The position numbers were made by a program, and so were the translations under genes. Of a stretch of 64,000 bases of DNA, positions 18,525-27,218 are shown piece by piece. The DNA lies in assembly GCA_965204565.1 (NCBI GenBank), contig CBDBEU010000003.1:124001-188000 (forward strand). The letters run 5' to 3'. Source of the DNA: CBDBEU01 sp965204565. Lineage in GTDB: Bacteria > Pseudomonadota > Alphaproteobacteria > Rhizobiales > TMED25. Position 1 is the first letter of the stretch, and every line of letters begins with the position of its first letter. The notes beneath the pieces are model-generated. The model was not told the DNA's origin. It was given only the letters and a program-made list of their open reading frames with translations, and did not search any database.

Positions 18525-18693
18525 GGCAAAGTTCGCGATTTCCCTATGTCCCCAAGATAGCTCGTATTTATACCGAGCGACAGTTCCCGGCGGATTGGTT
18601 TTGGTACGGTGCTAGTATGACGCTTGCTCACAAAAAAAGCAAGATGGTTGAGCAACCCCTGGCTGTTTCAATCGGGGTAAGGAGTGTGTTCAG

Positions 18694-19022
18694 TTGTTGT
18701 CCATCATCGCCGCAATCGCGTTTTCGATCGCCATGGGCTTCGCCGTGGCCGGAATTTGTAACAGTGGTTTCCGGCTGGTCACCAATACGAGGCTCAGATT
18801 TGAAAGTCCACGGGCGAGGATACCCGCTCTGGATGGCAGATGGCGCTCCTGGTGATCGCTGGCCCGCTTGTCATTCCGCGCAATAGCTGGCGGGCCGTGA
18901 GATGTGGCGAAAGAACCAGAGGCTGGCTTGTTGCACCAGCGCTGATTGCCTCTTGCTGGAGTTTTTGACTTGGCCTTGCTGCGCTTAACCTGATGTTCGC
19001 GGTTGGCATATTCTCTGGCTGA
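18694..19022 (+). pseudogene. Small membrane protein (DUF6949-like), decayed
   Basis: A TTG start behind AAGGAG begins LLSIIAAIAFSIAMGFAVAG, then ICNSGFRLVTNTRLRFESPR. Near 18830 the frame slips, and in the next frame the sequence goes on as WQMALLVIAGPLVIPRNSWR, VRCGERTRGWLVAPALIASC and, after an in-frame TGA at 18975, LGLAALNLMFAVGIFSG and stop. The whole would be a ~108-residue protein with three hydrophobic helices of a type I associate from memory with alphaproteobacterial DUF6949. One indel plus one stop codon make it a pseudogene. Confidence 0.55.
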
Positions 19023-19332
19023 CCTTGTTTAAAAGCGGATGCGCCTGCTGCATAATCAGAACATAGCTGTCCTCGATCAGCGCCAGCGATCCAAAACGCT
19101 CGGGGATGTCTGCAAAGGCGCTGAGGCCGAAGTCGATCTCCTGCGCATCCAGCACCTCGAATGTGCGGCCAGCCGATGGAACCAGCCGCACGCTGATGCC
19201 GGGCGCCTCGCTCTCAAGCCGCGATTCGTAAACCGGCATGCCGATCTTGCTGCCGGCGCGGGTGACGTGCCGCTCCTGCATGATGGCGTCAAACACCAGC
19301 AACAGGTCGAGATCGATGCCCGCTAAATTCAT
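18985..19332 (-). pseudogene. LysR-family regulator, internally deleted and truncated
   Basis: It begins like a LysR regulator, LAGIDLDLLLVFDAIMQERH then VTRAGSKIGMPV. It jumps directly to the effector-binding domain (SRLESEAPGISVRLVPSAG, LDAQEIDFGLSAFADIPERF, SYVLIMQQAHPLLNK). The second half of the helix-turn-helix and the linker helix are missing. The real match ends near 19025; the last residues are read from the convergent pseudogene. It could not bind DNA as a normal LysR protein. Confidence 0.75.
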
Positions 19333-19334
19333 TC

Positions 19335-19377
19335 AAATGATAATGGTCATACAAACAATCAATTTCAATTATCATTC
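19335..19377. promoter_or_regulatory. Inverted repeat upstream of the decayed LysR gene (possible old operator)
   Basis: AAATGATAAT and ATTATCATTC form a near-perfect 10-bp inverted repeat with a 23-nt spacer, just upstream of the LysR start and before a divergent ATG at 19460. Position and AT-rich symmetry fit a LysR-type binding site for self and divergent target control; the function is inferred. Confidence 0.4.
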
Positions 19378-19700
19378 GAAACGCCATAGCTTCATCTCAT
19401 CGACAAACACAGGCCGCCGACTTAGCAGACGGGCCGCCAGCACACAGGGAGCCAATGACATGAGCATTTACCCGACATTCCCCAATTAGAACGCCATTTC
19501 GATCATGCTGCCGCTGTTTTGCGTACGGATCAATCCTCTTGGGCGGGCTGTGTCATGGTTCAGGCATCCGGTTCGTGAACCGGGCGCGATTTATGGCTGC
19601 TGCAACGGGCTTGAACCGGAAATCGGTCTGACCGACACCCGTCGGGTCAGACCCGTCGAGCCGCTTTCGCCCGGGTTTGATCGCCGACACCGTCATGCCG
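19378..19700. other. Non-coding remnant region with a 9-bp hairpin
   Basis: A ribosome-site-like GGGAGCC precedes an ATG at 19460 that opens only nine codons (MSIYPTFPN, stop), probably the start of the lost divergent target of the LysR gene. No convincing coding sequence follows. GGTCTGACC (19625-19633) and GGTCAGACC (19645-19653) form a perfect stem with an 11-nt loop. No T-run follows, so it may be an IS tip or a weak terminator. Confidence 0.35.
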
Positions 19701-19751
19701 ACAGCCGCCTCGGCCGGTTGGAACGTGACGGCTCGGGCGCGGCCGGAGCAG

Positions 19752-21119
19752 CTACGGCCCGTCGGGAAGCAAGGCTGCGAGTTCCGGTTTCTTCATCTCC
19801 GCTGACATGGCGAGATGGAAAGTCTGCCAGTCCGTGATGCGCAAGTTCTGCAACAGGCTGCGCATCCTGTCCCAAAGGTAGAGGATACGCTCCTGGTGCT
19901 CTCGCGCCTTCCCGAACAGCGGGCAGCAGTGCCGCTGCACCTGATCGATCAGGAAGGCGAGCGTCGCGAAAACGTCCGTCGGATGGTTGTTGCCATGCTC
20001 GAAGTTATATCCGTCCCGCGCCTTGGGTGTCTGGAACGTTTCGTTCTCAATCGCCCATCTGCGGCGGGCGGCCCGCATGACGGACATCACCGTGTCCAGC
20101 TCCGGCGGGAGATCGGTGATCCATGAGAAACTCTTTCTCTTTCCTTTCGTGCCTTTCGTGTCAGTCTCCTCGTCGTTCAGCATGTTGACCTTCACCTCGA
20201 AGTTCGCGTCGTTGAGCGGCAGGTGTGCGTCCCACTCAAAGCGATGCATCCTGCCGGTCGTCTTGTCACGCGTCTCCCGTGTCTGCTTCGTCTCGCTGGC
20301 CTTGACCCGACTGAACAGCAGTTCGTGATTGCCCGGCTTCGCGCCGAGGATGAAACGAAAACCCTTGTCCCGCAGATGCCTGATGCGGGGTCCGTTGGAC
20401 GCCGGCCCGTCCTCGACGATGACCGCCTTGATGTGCGCGTGCTCCCGGCGCAGGTCGCTGAGGAGACGCTTCGCGGCGTTCCGCTCGGCAGTCGTTCTTC
20501 GTGGTTCCGTCCTCATTCCGGATCGGCTCCGGCGCCAGTGGGAACACCTCCTTCAGGTCGGGGTGGACCACCGCCGCGCCGAGGGGCTGGTGGTTGTACG
20601 TCTTCGACCCGTCGCGGTGGCTCTTCACGCAGCAGCGCCTGCAACCGACCTTGTGCGAGGAATGCTGGCCGGTGCCATCCACCGAGATCAGCAGATGCCC
20701 GTCGAAGACCGTCCAGCCTTCGAGCACCTTGCCGCGCTGCAGTGCGGCATAGGATCTGCTCGAAGCAGCGGCGCGGGTCGCAGGGGTCGACTGCGTCAAG
20801 GCGCGCGCGCATCCGCATGTCCGAGGGCACCTTTTCCACGCCAAAGAGCGAGCGGAGGTTCCACGCCTGGACCGGACCCTCGCCGCCGCGCACCTGCCGG
20901 TCAAACTGAAGCCCGGTCAAACTGAAGCAACGACGGAAACTTGAGTGAAAACATCGCCAGTGCGGACATCAGGCAGTCGGACAGACTGAAGTCACCTGTG
21001 TTGATCGGGTCGGGGATGCGGGCGAAGCATGCCTGGCATCGACAGATGTTTGCGGAAAGAGTTTCCGGACATCTGAGAGCCTCTCTCAACTGCCGATGGA
21101 GCAGGTGCGTGGATCGCAT
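19752..21119 (-). pseudogene. DDE transposase of an IS4/ISNCY-like element, several frameshifts
   Basis: The N-terminal part (20901-21119) reads FSLSDCLMSALAMFSLKFPS. It continues in another frame (20513-20920) with LRSLFGVEKVPSDMRMRARL and then in a third (20266-20904) with HLLISVDGTGQHSSHKVGC and GSKTYNHQPLGAAVVHP. The C-terminal part (19752-20516) has KAVIVEDGPASNGPRIRHL, FRFILGAKPGNHELLF and RRWAIENETFQTPKARDGYN, the last with the Glu typical of the third triad position. At least three frames are needed for one ~455-residue protein. The element ends could not be fixed. A tip-like AGCCCTGAGCCTAG at 21243-21256, resembling the IS427-type ends, lies just to the right. Confidence 0.7.
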
Positions 21120-21282
21120 TGCGGGCGGTGGATGGCACGACGAAAAACGGGCCGGCGCAAAAAGCCCACGAAAGAAAACGCGTAGACCTTCCCCGACAAA
21201 TTGATAATGAACAAAAATAATCCTACAGGAAATTGCTGTAATGAGCCCTGAGCCTAGCTATTCAGTAGACGCCGCCGTTCTA

Positions 21283-21678
21283 GGTTGTCGTGGACCAAGC
21301 TTGACATGAGATTCACATTTCGATTCAAGGCTACCTTTGGAGGCGGCCTTGGGCAAGCGGATTGGTGTAACGGATGAGGAGTGGGCGCTGATCGGGCCGC
21401 TGTTGGCGCCGGAGCGCAGTGGCGGCCTCTGCCGGATGACTATGGCAAGTGGAACAGCATTTTCCAATGCTACCGAAGATGGGTCACGGCCTGCGTGTTC
21501 GATGCGATGCTCAAGAACGCTGGCGGGACGCGATGCCGCCGCCGACATGATCGATAGCACGGTGGTCCGGGCACATCATTGTGCCGTCGGCATAAAAAGG
21601 GGGCTCAGCAAACAGAGGGGCCTGGCCGGTCGCGCGGCGGCTTTACGACCAGGCTCCACGCGAGGTGCGATGCCACTT
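21283..21678 (+). mobile_element. IS5-family element type A, truncated copy
   Basis: It starts with the same tip as the 4268-5121 copy (GGTTGTCGTGGACCAAGCTT next to TA) but on the opposite strand. It encodes KRIGVTDEEWALIGPLLAP and, later, DAAADMIDSTVVRAHHCAVG. Internal sequence has been lost around 21410-21430 compared with the other copy. At 21678 it breaks off in the stretch GCGAGGTGCGATGCCA, where the inverted repeat of an IS5-type B element begins, so type B apparently inserted into type A. Confidence 0.8.
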
Positions 21679-21786
21679 GGACGCCCTGAAACCCCCCTGG
21701 CTTTGAGCGTGTTGGCGTGATTCCGTGGGGATATCGGCGACGGAGGGTACGATGGCTGCACAGCGCGGGTTGTTCGATCCGGATGA
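21679..21786 (+). mobile_element. IS5-type B element, 5' end only
   Basis: The tip TGGACGCCCTGAAACCCCCC and the first transposase codons (MAAQRGLFDPDD, from 21752) match the complete copy at 62613-63900. Similarity ends at GATCCGGATGA, where sequence of a different IS5-family transposase takes over. Only ~108 bp remain. Confidence 0.8.
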
Positions 21787-23605
21787 TCGTCCTGTGCCGA
21801 GCGGGATCGTCCATGCTCTGCGCTGTGGCGGTCGCCGGGCCGACTGCGCCGCTATCCACGGGTCGAAGAAGACGCTCTTCAACCGCTTCGTCAACTATAA
21901 AGAGAGAATTAAAAAAAATGAAACTATTAAAATCACCTCATGGTTTACTATCACTATTGTTAATAATGTTAATGAGTTTTTTCTCTATTGATTCGCATTC
22001 TATAGCTGGAGGAATAAGATATAATGGAACAAAAAATTGTGAAAAATGTGGGATGAAATCTTCAAATGGTTCAGCCTCTGAGCTGAATGAAATCAACTGC
22101 ATGTTAAACCCTGAAAGCTGTCTTCATAACGCCGGTTGGTATGAGGATCGGGACAATTCAATGTCCCCTGTTTCTACTAAAGAGGGAGTTGGGGCTGCCA
22201 TGGCTACCTTTTGGACTTTGAATAGCTTTTCTCAAGGAATTCAAGTTTGTCCTGGGGTTTATTTAGCTACAGCTCATGGAGTTTTAGATGATCCACGAAA
22301 AGCGAGAAAAGAAAATCGCTCCTTAAGAGAGCCTGTTCGAAACTCAGTTACAGTTGCTGCTTACCCTATAAATCCAAAGAATGTGACAGACGCCAGTCAA
22401 AGTAACTCTCAGTTTGTGTCTCCTAGAATAAATAATCCTTCTGCCTGGAATGAGCCCTCTACAGATTATGTTTTTGTAAAAGTAGATAAAGCTCTTAGGC
22501 CAAATAATTTTGTAAGACCAGTAAGAGGTTCAAATAAAAGAATAGTGAATGCTTCAAGAAGTGGTGAAATAGATGTTCATCTTTATAGGCCACAAACTAG
22601 ATTTAATACTGATTCAAGTGGAACTCCTGATTTTAATCCACAAACATTAAGCCAGCAAACTGGTAATGACATTGCAGACCTTTATCAATCCCCATTGAGA
22701 GTTAACGAACCGTGTGATCTATTAGACATTTATTGGAGTTTTGGGAGTTTTGTTACAAGTTACTGTCCCGCAGAAGGGGGTGTTTCTGGTAGTCCCAACA
22801 TTGCGACAATTAATGGTGAAGACTATTTGGTAGGTTTGCAAACTAGAGGAAATAACCGCACCTATAGCCGAAAAGAGAAAAGTATTCTCGGTAATCCTTT
22901 TGTTGTTTCTTCTGAGTTCTGCAATGATTATAAATCAGTCTGTGGCCAACCCTGTGCTGAGTTAGATGAAGTGTTACAATAAAAGATTAATGAAATCTCA
23001 CTTTGATACAATTTACTAACTCCGGGACGAGCGCGGTATATGGGAAGGTATCTTCAGCGCTTCGGCAGGCGCCGAGGATACGCCTGACCGGCTGTTCATC
23101 GACAGTTCCTGCATCAGGGTTCATCGCTGCGCCGGCGGTGGAAAAGGGGCCACTAGCCCCCATGCCCCCCATGGTACCGGCCGCACCAGAGGCGGACGCA
23201 ACACCGGGCTCCACGCCGTCCGCGACCACAAGGGCCGCGCCGTGTTTTGTCAATTGCGTCCTGCTCCCGACGCCCGGAAACGTGCATGATTGCAAGGTCG
23301 CACAGCGCTGCATCGAGGCCATGCCGCCATCCGCCGAACCTGTCGCCGACAAAGGCCGTGACAGCCGGGAACTGCGCAAATGGCTTGAAGAGCGCGGGAC
23401 CGGGCCCGTCATCCCGCCGCGAAAGAACCGCAAGATCCGATATCCCTACGATCGGGCCGTCTACAGGGAGCGAAATATCATCGAACGCATGTTCTGCCGC
23501 CTCAAGGACCGGCGGCGCATCGCAACTCGCTTCGAGCGCAACATTAAAAACGTCATGGCGGCTATCGCGCGCGCCGCAGCCCTCATCTCGTGGCTATAAT
23601 GAGGC
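21787..23605 (+). mobile_element. IS5-family element type C, transposase gene split by an AT-rich insert
   Basis: The left part (21787-21896) encodes GIVHALRCGGRRADCAAIHG and KKTLFNRFV, the usual end of the IS5 N-terminal domain. The right part (from 23017) resumes with DERGIWEGIFSASAGAEDTP and DRLFIDSSCIRVHRCAGGGK (first Asp). After a further frameshift near 23240 it goes on with NVHDCKVAQRCIEAMPPS, DKGRDSRELRKWLEERGT and IERMFCRLKDRRRIATRFER (Glu). The two parts are consecutive in a normal IS5 transposase. Between them lie ~1.12 kb of AT-rich DNA with a protease gene. AACT occurs at both junctions (21893-21896 and 23017-23020). Confidence 0.75.
21918..22982 (+). CDS. Secreted trypsin-like serine protease, AT-rich and foreign
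   Basis: The 354-aa protein starts at the ATG at 21918 after AAAGAGAGAATT. A longer frame from 21717 only reads through IS sequence. Residues 1-30 form a signal peptide (KSPHGLLSLLLIMLMSFF, likely cut after SIA). The catalytic triad of the chymotrypsin/trypsin clan is visible: VYLATAHGVL (His120), STDYVFVKVDK (Asp183) and CPAEGGVSGSPN (Ser290). Cysteines are frequent, with a pair near the mature N-terminus (CEKC, 41-44) and a cluster at the C-terminus (FCNDYKSVCGQPC), suggesting disulfides and export. Base composition is far below the neighbours: single 60-base lines counted by hand are about 28-38% G+C. Codon use (AAA, AAT, TTA, AGA) also differs. The gene is uninterrupted, unlike everything around it. 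The target of the protease is unknown. Confidence 0.8.
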   Translation: MKLLKSPHGLLSLLLIMLMSFFSIDSHSIAGGIRYNGTKNCEKCGMKSSNGSASELNEINCMLNPESCLHNAGWYEDRDNSMSPVSTKEGVGAAMATFWTLNSFSQGIQVCPGVYLATAHGVLDDPRKARKENRSLREPVRNSVTVAAYPINPKNVTDASQSNSQFVSPRINNPSAWNEPSTDYVFVKVDKALRPNNFVRPVRGSNKRIVNASRSGEIDVHLYRPQTRFNTDSSGTPDFNPQTLSQQTGNDIADLYQSPLRVNEPCDLLDIYWSFGSFVTSYCPAEGGVSGSPNIATINGEDYLVGLQTRGNNRTYSRKEKSILGNPFVVSSEFCNDYKSVCGQPCAELDEVLQ

Positions 23606-23931
23606 CGGACCCTAGGCTCTCCTTGAGGATCAGCTTGTCGAGTTCGATATCGGCGACGATCTTCTTGAGACGCCGGTTCTCTTTCTCAAGCGCTTTCAAC
23701 TTGGACAATTGAGACCGCCCCATGCCACCAAACGTCTTGCGCCGGTTGTCGTACGTCGCATCACCGATGCCGGCAGAACGGCACGCTGTCGCAACATCAA
23801 CCCCACCCGCCGGATGAAGTTCGATCTCACGCAAGAGCTTCAGGATATCCTCATCGGAATACCGTTTCCGAGCCATGACAACCTCCCCAACTCCTAACCA
23901 AAAACCGGCACGGTTTTAGGGGGCTAAGACA
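23606..23931 (-). mobile_element. IS3-family left end with orfA
   Basis: The minus strand (orfA, start 23876) encodes MARKRYSDEDILKLLREIEL, AGGVDVATACRSAGIGDATY and a leucine-zipper-like segment LSKLKALEKENRRLKKIVAD. This is the helix-turn-helix protein of IS407-like IS3 elements. Upstream lies the tip TGTCTTAGCCCCCTAAAACC ending at 23931. The frame passes KLILKESL and runs into the IS5 type C end; orfB is missing here. Confidence 0.8.
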
Positions 23932-24028
23932 CCGGCATAATCGGTGCTTGACGCGATTTTTTGCGGCAATCTCACAGACTATTGTGCCTTAAAGCGCGGC
24001 GGGGGCTGCGAGTTCAGGGAGGCTGTAA

Positions 24029-24217
24029 ATGGCGGGAAAGTTCGAGATCAAGAAGCGTAAGGACGATCAGTTCTATTTCAACCTTAAAGCTGGCAATGGT
24101 GAAGTCATTGCCACTTCGGAGGCCTATCGTCAGAAGGCCGGCGCGTCGAAGGGGATTGAGTCAGTGCGCAGCAATGCACCGGAAGCCAAAGTAGAGGACG
24201 TATCTGGCGAGGCGTAA
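24029..24217 (+). CDS. YegP-family (DUF1508) small protein
   Basis: This 62-residue protein contains one YegP repeat unit: GKFEIKKRKDDQFYFNLKAG, NGEVIATSEAYRQKAGASKG, then IESVRSNAP. The DUF1508 fold is a small alpha-beta domain found singly or in tandem; its biochemical role is not established. GGGAGGC lies 10 nt before the ATG. A strong hairpin follows at 24238-24265. It is convergent with folD. Intact, although an IS3 end lies less than 100 bp upstream. Confidence 0.88.
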   Translation: MAGKFEIKKRKDDQFYFNLKAGNGEVIATSEAYRQKAGASKGIESVRSNAPEAKVEDVSGEA

Positions 24218-24237
24218 GCCGAACCATATGACCAACC

Positions 24238-24271
24238 GAACCGCCGGCCCCTTGGCCGGCGGTTCTGATTT
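24238..24271 (+). terminator. Strong GC hairpin between the YegP-like gene and folD
   Basis: GAACCGCCGGCC and GGCCGGCGGTTC form a perfect 12-bp stem with a 4-nt loop (CCTT), followed by TGATTT on the plus strand. It can end transcription of the YegP-like gene and, being symmetric, perhaps also that of folD from the other side. Confidence 0.75.
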
Positions 24272-24281
24272 GAGCCACCCG

Positions 24282-25172
24282 CTATGCCCGGATACCGGCT
24301 TGCCGGCGCGCTGCCAGCACGGTACTGTGCATCAGGCAGGCGACGGTCATAGGCCCGACGCCGCCGGGTACGGGCGTGATGGCGCCGGCTGTCGGGCTGG
24401 CAGTGTCAAAATTGACATCACCGACAAGTCTGGTCCGGCCTTCGCCGCGCTCCGGCGCGGGGATGCGATTCATGCCGACATCAATGACGATTGCCCCGGG
24501 TTTGATCCAGTCGCCCGGCACGAGCCTGGGGCGCCCGGCGGCGGCGACCAGAATGTCGGCGCGGCGGGCGTGAGCGCCAAGGTCGATCGTGCGTGAATGG
24601 GCAAGCGTAACCGTGCAGTTTTCACCAAGCAGCAATTGGGCGATCGGTTTGCCGACAAGATTGGAGCGTCCGATGACCAGCGCATCCAGGCCTGCGATCT
24701 CCCGGCGTACCGTCTTGATCAGAATCAGGCAGCCCTGGGGTGTGCATGGAACGAGCGCATCTAGGTCCGAGGACAGCCGGCCCGCATTCAGCGGATGCAG
24801 ACCGTCCACGTCCTTTGCCGGGTCGATCGCATTGATCACTTTTTGCTGGGAAATGTGATCGGGCACGGGGAACTGAACCAGAATGCCGTGAATGGCGGGG
24901 TCGCGGTTGAGCTCACCAACAAGTGCCAGCAAGTCGGCTTGGGAAGTGTTGCGCGCCAGATTGTGCGGAAATGATGCAATCCCGACTTCCTCAGTGGCCC
25001 TGGCCTTGTTGCGGACATAGACCTCACTTGCCGGATCATCGCCGACCAGAACAACGGCAAGGCCCGGTACCAGACCAGCGCTTTTGAGGCTGTCGACGTC
25101 GCGTGCGACTTTAGCTCGCAATTCGGCGGCAACGGCCTTGCCGTTAATGATGCGGCTCTGTGTTTCAGTCAT
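24282..25172 (-). CDS. folD: Bifunctional methylenetetrahydrofolate dehydrogenase/cyclohydrolase
   Basis: FolD interconverts 5,10-methylene-THF and 10-formyl-THF (NADP dehydrogenase and cyclohydrolase). From the ATG at 25172 it has 296 aa. Signatures: GDDPASEVYVRNKARATEEV (with the catalytic Lys region YVRNK), GILVQFPVPDHISQQKVIN, IDPAKDVDGLHPLNAGRL, ALVIGRSNLVGKPIAQLLL (dinucleotide binding) and PVPGGVGPMTVACLMHSTV. A longer start at 25232 adds residues that overlap yggU, so the internal ATG is preferred. It overlaps the end of yggU by 8 nt on the same strand. Confidence 0.97.
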   Translation of the reverse strand: MTETQSRIINGKAVAAELRAKVARDVDSLKSAGLVPGLAVVLVGDDPASEVYVRNKARATEEVGIASFPHNLARNTSQADLLALVGELNRDPAIHGILVQFPVPDHISQQKVINAIDPAKDVDGLHPLNAGRLSSDLDALVPCTPQGCLILIKTVRREIAGLDALVIGRSNLVGKPIAQLLLGENCTVTLAHSRTIDLGAHARRADILVAAAGRPRLVPGDWIKPGAIVIDVGMNRIPAPERGEGRTRLVGDVNFDTASPTAGAITPVPGGVGPMTVACLMHSTVLAARRQAGIRA

Positions 25173-25530
25173 CTTTGCAGCTTCGGCCAAATGCCGTACT
25201 GGCGGCATGTGCAAGTGCACTGGCATCGCCATGGGTGACGACCGATTTGACCCGGTTGCGGTGACCAGAAACTACGCTTGCCGACGTACGGGGAACGCCC
25301 AGCGCTCGCGCCATGACCTTTTCCAATGCTTTGTTCGCGGCAGCATCGACCGGCGGTGCCGTGACCTTGACGATGAGCGCATCGCGGCCGCTGCCGATGT
25401 CGGTGAACCCTTCAATTGCCTCGCTTCTGGCGCGCGGTGTCAAGCGCACCGTGATGGTAATGCCACCTGCGACCTTGCGAATTACCGCGCGCGGTAAAAC
25501 CTCAGGCGAAATGTCACTATGCAAAGACAC
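25165..25530 (-). CDS. DUF167/YggU-family protein
   Basis: The 121-aa protein starts at a GTG (25530; VSLHSDISPEVL) inside the end of the YggT gene, a 14-nt overlap that implies coupling. The family core is GITITVRLTPRARSEAIEGF, LIVKVTAPPVDAAANKALEK and VMARALGVPRTSASVVSGHR. The molecular function is unknown, but yggT-yggU pairs are conserved widely. An upstream frame to 25563 adds a Cys-rich stretch that is not family-like. Confidence 0.88.
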   Translation of the reverse strand: MSLHSDISPEVLPRAVIRKVAGGITITVRLTPRARSEAIEGFTDIGSGRDALIVKVTAPPVDAAANKALEKVMARALGVPRTSASVVSGHRNRVKSVVTHGDASALAHAASTAFGRSCKDD

Positions 25531-25795
25531 TAATGACAATGTCCTGCAGCAGCACCAGCGCAAAAATCAAAACAATTGGAGAAATGTCGATACCGCCGAG
25601 ATCGGGTATGAAGCGCCGGATCGGCGCCAGCGCCGGATCGGTGATGCGGTAGAGAAATTCACCGATCTGGCGCACCACATTGTTGCGGGAATTGACGACA
25701 TTTAAGGCCACCAGCCAACTCAGGATGGCACTGGCCACAATGAGCCAGATGTAAAGGTTGATAATCTGAACGAGCAGTGCCGCAAAACCGGGCAT
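25517..25795 (-). CDS. YggT-family integral membrane protein
   Basis: This 92-aa protein has two hydrophobic segments (VQIINLYIWLIVASAILSWL and DISPIVLIFALVLLQDIVIS). Between them is the conserved YggT loop with FLYRITDPALAPIRRFIPDL and GG. YggT proteins are linked to osmotic tolerance in E. coli and to chloroplast cytochrome assembly (CCB3); the role here is unknown. It heads the yggT-yggU-folD operon on the minus strand and diverges from the tRNA gene. Confidence 0.9.
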   Translation of the reverse strand: MPGFAALLVQIINLYIWLIVASAILSWLVALNVVNSRNNVVRQIGEFLYRITDPALAPIRRFIPDLGGIDISPIVLIFALVLLQDIVISVFA

Positions 25796-25942
25796 GGGGG
25801 CCGGTCCTCCTGAGTAAATCGAGTCGCTCTGATGTATCGGACCGGTTGGCCGAGTTCAAGCAAAGCGCAAGGTGCGCGCTTGACAGGCCCGGGTGGCGGC
25901 ACCTAAATGCCGCTCATCGCGGGAGCAATCCTCACGCACGCC

Positions 25943-26018
25943 GGGGCCGTAGCTCAGTTGGGAGAGCGCTACGTTCGCAATGTAGAGGTCAGGGGTTCGA
26001 TTCCCCTCGGCTCCACCA
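25943..26018 (+). tRNA. tRNA-Ala (anticodon CGC)
   Basis: The 76-nt sequence folds into a cloverleaf. The acceptor stem is GGGGCCG with CGGCTCC (one G-U), the D arm is GTAGCTCAGTTGGGAGAGC, and the anticodon arm is CTACG-TTCGCAA-TGTAG with CGC at positions 34-36. The T arm is AGGGGTTCGATTCCCCT and the end is ACCA with CCA encoded. It lies between yggT (divergent) and an IS element 80 bp downstream. Confidence 0.96.
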
Positions 26019-26098
26019 CTCTCTAATTGAAAAAATAGTGACATTTAATCAGATGGCTCGTTGCCACATTGGATGTTGCCGCTGTGTCAGCGCCATGT

Positions 26099-26936
26099 TA
26101 AGCTCAGGGCTCATTAAAGCTACCATTATGAGGATGGCTGCCATTGTGATTGCGGCCATGAAGACGTCTGCCCGCCGGTCATATCGCGATGCGGCGCCGG
26201 TCCTTGAGCGGTGCGAACATGTTCTCAACCTTATGGCGCTGTTTGTATTGAATGTTGCAGAAGGAAGCGGGTGCCTTTCGTCCTGTTCGGGGCGGAATGT
26301 ATGGGGTGATCCCCCCGGCTTTCAGCGCCGCGCGATCATCGTCTGAATCGTATCCCTTATCTGCGATCATTATAGCTTTGACGCTATCACGGAGACCCGG
26401 ATACAAGAGTTTCGCACCGATATGATCCGACAGCTGGCCAGCCGCCAGGCACATGGCCGGCGGTCGTCCGTCGCCATCGCAGACGGCATGGAGTCTGGTG
26501 TTCGGCCCGCCTTTTGTGCGCCCGATGTGGCGGGGAAGAACCCCCTTTCAGAAGGCTCGACGCGGTGCGATGAGCCTTCAAGTGTGTTGCATCAATCATC
26601 AGCGTATCGGGTGGCCCGTCAGAAGCAGTCAAGTGACTGAAAATCTTGTCGAACACGCGGAGTTCGGTCCAGCGTCGAAAGCTATTGCAGAGCGTCTTGT
26701 GCGGGCCGCAGGCCGCAGCTGCGTCCTTCCATTGCAGCCCGTGCTTCAGCACGCAGACGATGCCTGACACAACACGACGATCATCCCCCGGGCAACTCTG
26801 TGGGACATGGGGAAGAATGGCTCGACCTTTGACATTCGAGCGCATGAGAGCAGAAACAGATCCGACATGGCAAACGCCTTTGCCATCCTGAATCAGAAAT
26901 CAAACTTCAATGCAAATTAATGGGTCCTGAGCCTAG
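26099..26936 (-). mobile_element. IS5-family (IS427-type) element, copy 2, both ends present
   Basis: The left tip is TAAGCTCAGGGCTCATTAA and the right tip, read inward, is CTAGGCTCAGGACCCATTAA. The minus strand encodes the same two-part transposase as copy 1. Here the second ORF seems frameshifted near 26180 (KDRRRIAI, then in another frame RRADVFMAAITMAA). The two copies are nearly identical over ~780 bp, so the duplication is recent. The right tip directly touches an IS630 element 2 tip, sharing the CTAG. Confidence 0.85.
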
Positions 26937-27218
26937 TGGATTGATCGAGACAAATGGCTCCGGATGTGCGCTTCTTTGGGATGGGCACCGGAACACATCC
27001 GACGATCACGGCCGAGGACGGAATTCGGCTTGAAGCAATCATATCGCATCCGGCGATGCCGGATCGTGCTGTCGAGCAGCGATGGCGTCAGCACGATGGG
27101 GATCGTGCGCGCCACCGGAAAGTCGGAGAAATGCGCCCGGCGCCGGCAGGAACGGTTCATGGCTGAAGGCGTGGATGGTCTGCTCCGCGAGAAAAGCCGC
27201 CCGCCCGGCACGCCGATG
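26937..27218 (+). mobile_element. IS630-family element 2, copy 2: 5' part of a chimera
   Basis: It begins TGGATTGATCGAGACAAATG and follows copy 1 closely (for example GATGGGGATCGTGCGCGCCA and the segment translated LREKSRPPG). It stops at the stretch GCCGCCCGCCCGGCA, after which the sequence is IS5-type B. All catalytic residues of the IS630 transposase are missing. Confidence 0.8.

Noticed and set aside
18975..18977. In-frame TGA as a selenocysteine codon in the small membrane protein
   Set aside because: The gene also has a frameshift upstream and no selenocysteine-type stem was seen after the TGA; simple decay is a better explanation.
21717..22982. A 421-aa protein start for the protease
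   Set aside because: The first 67 codons are IS5 sequence read by chance in frame; the signal peptide and ribosome site fit a start at 21918.
26019..26098. Integration site (att) at the tRNA-Ala 3' end
   Set aside because: The element 80 bp downstream is an IS427-type insertion, and no integrase or duplicated tRNA end was seen.
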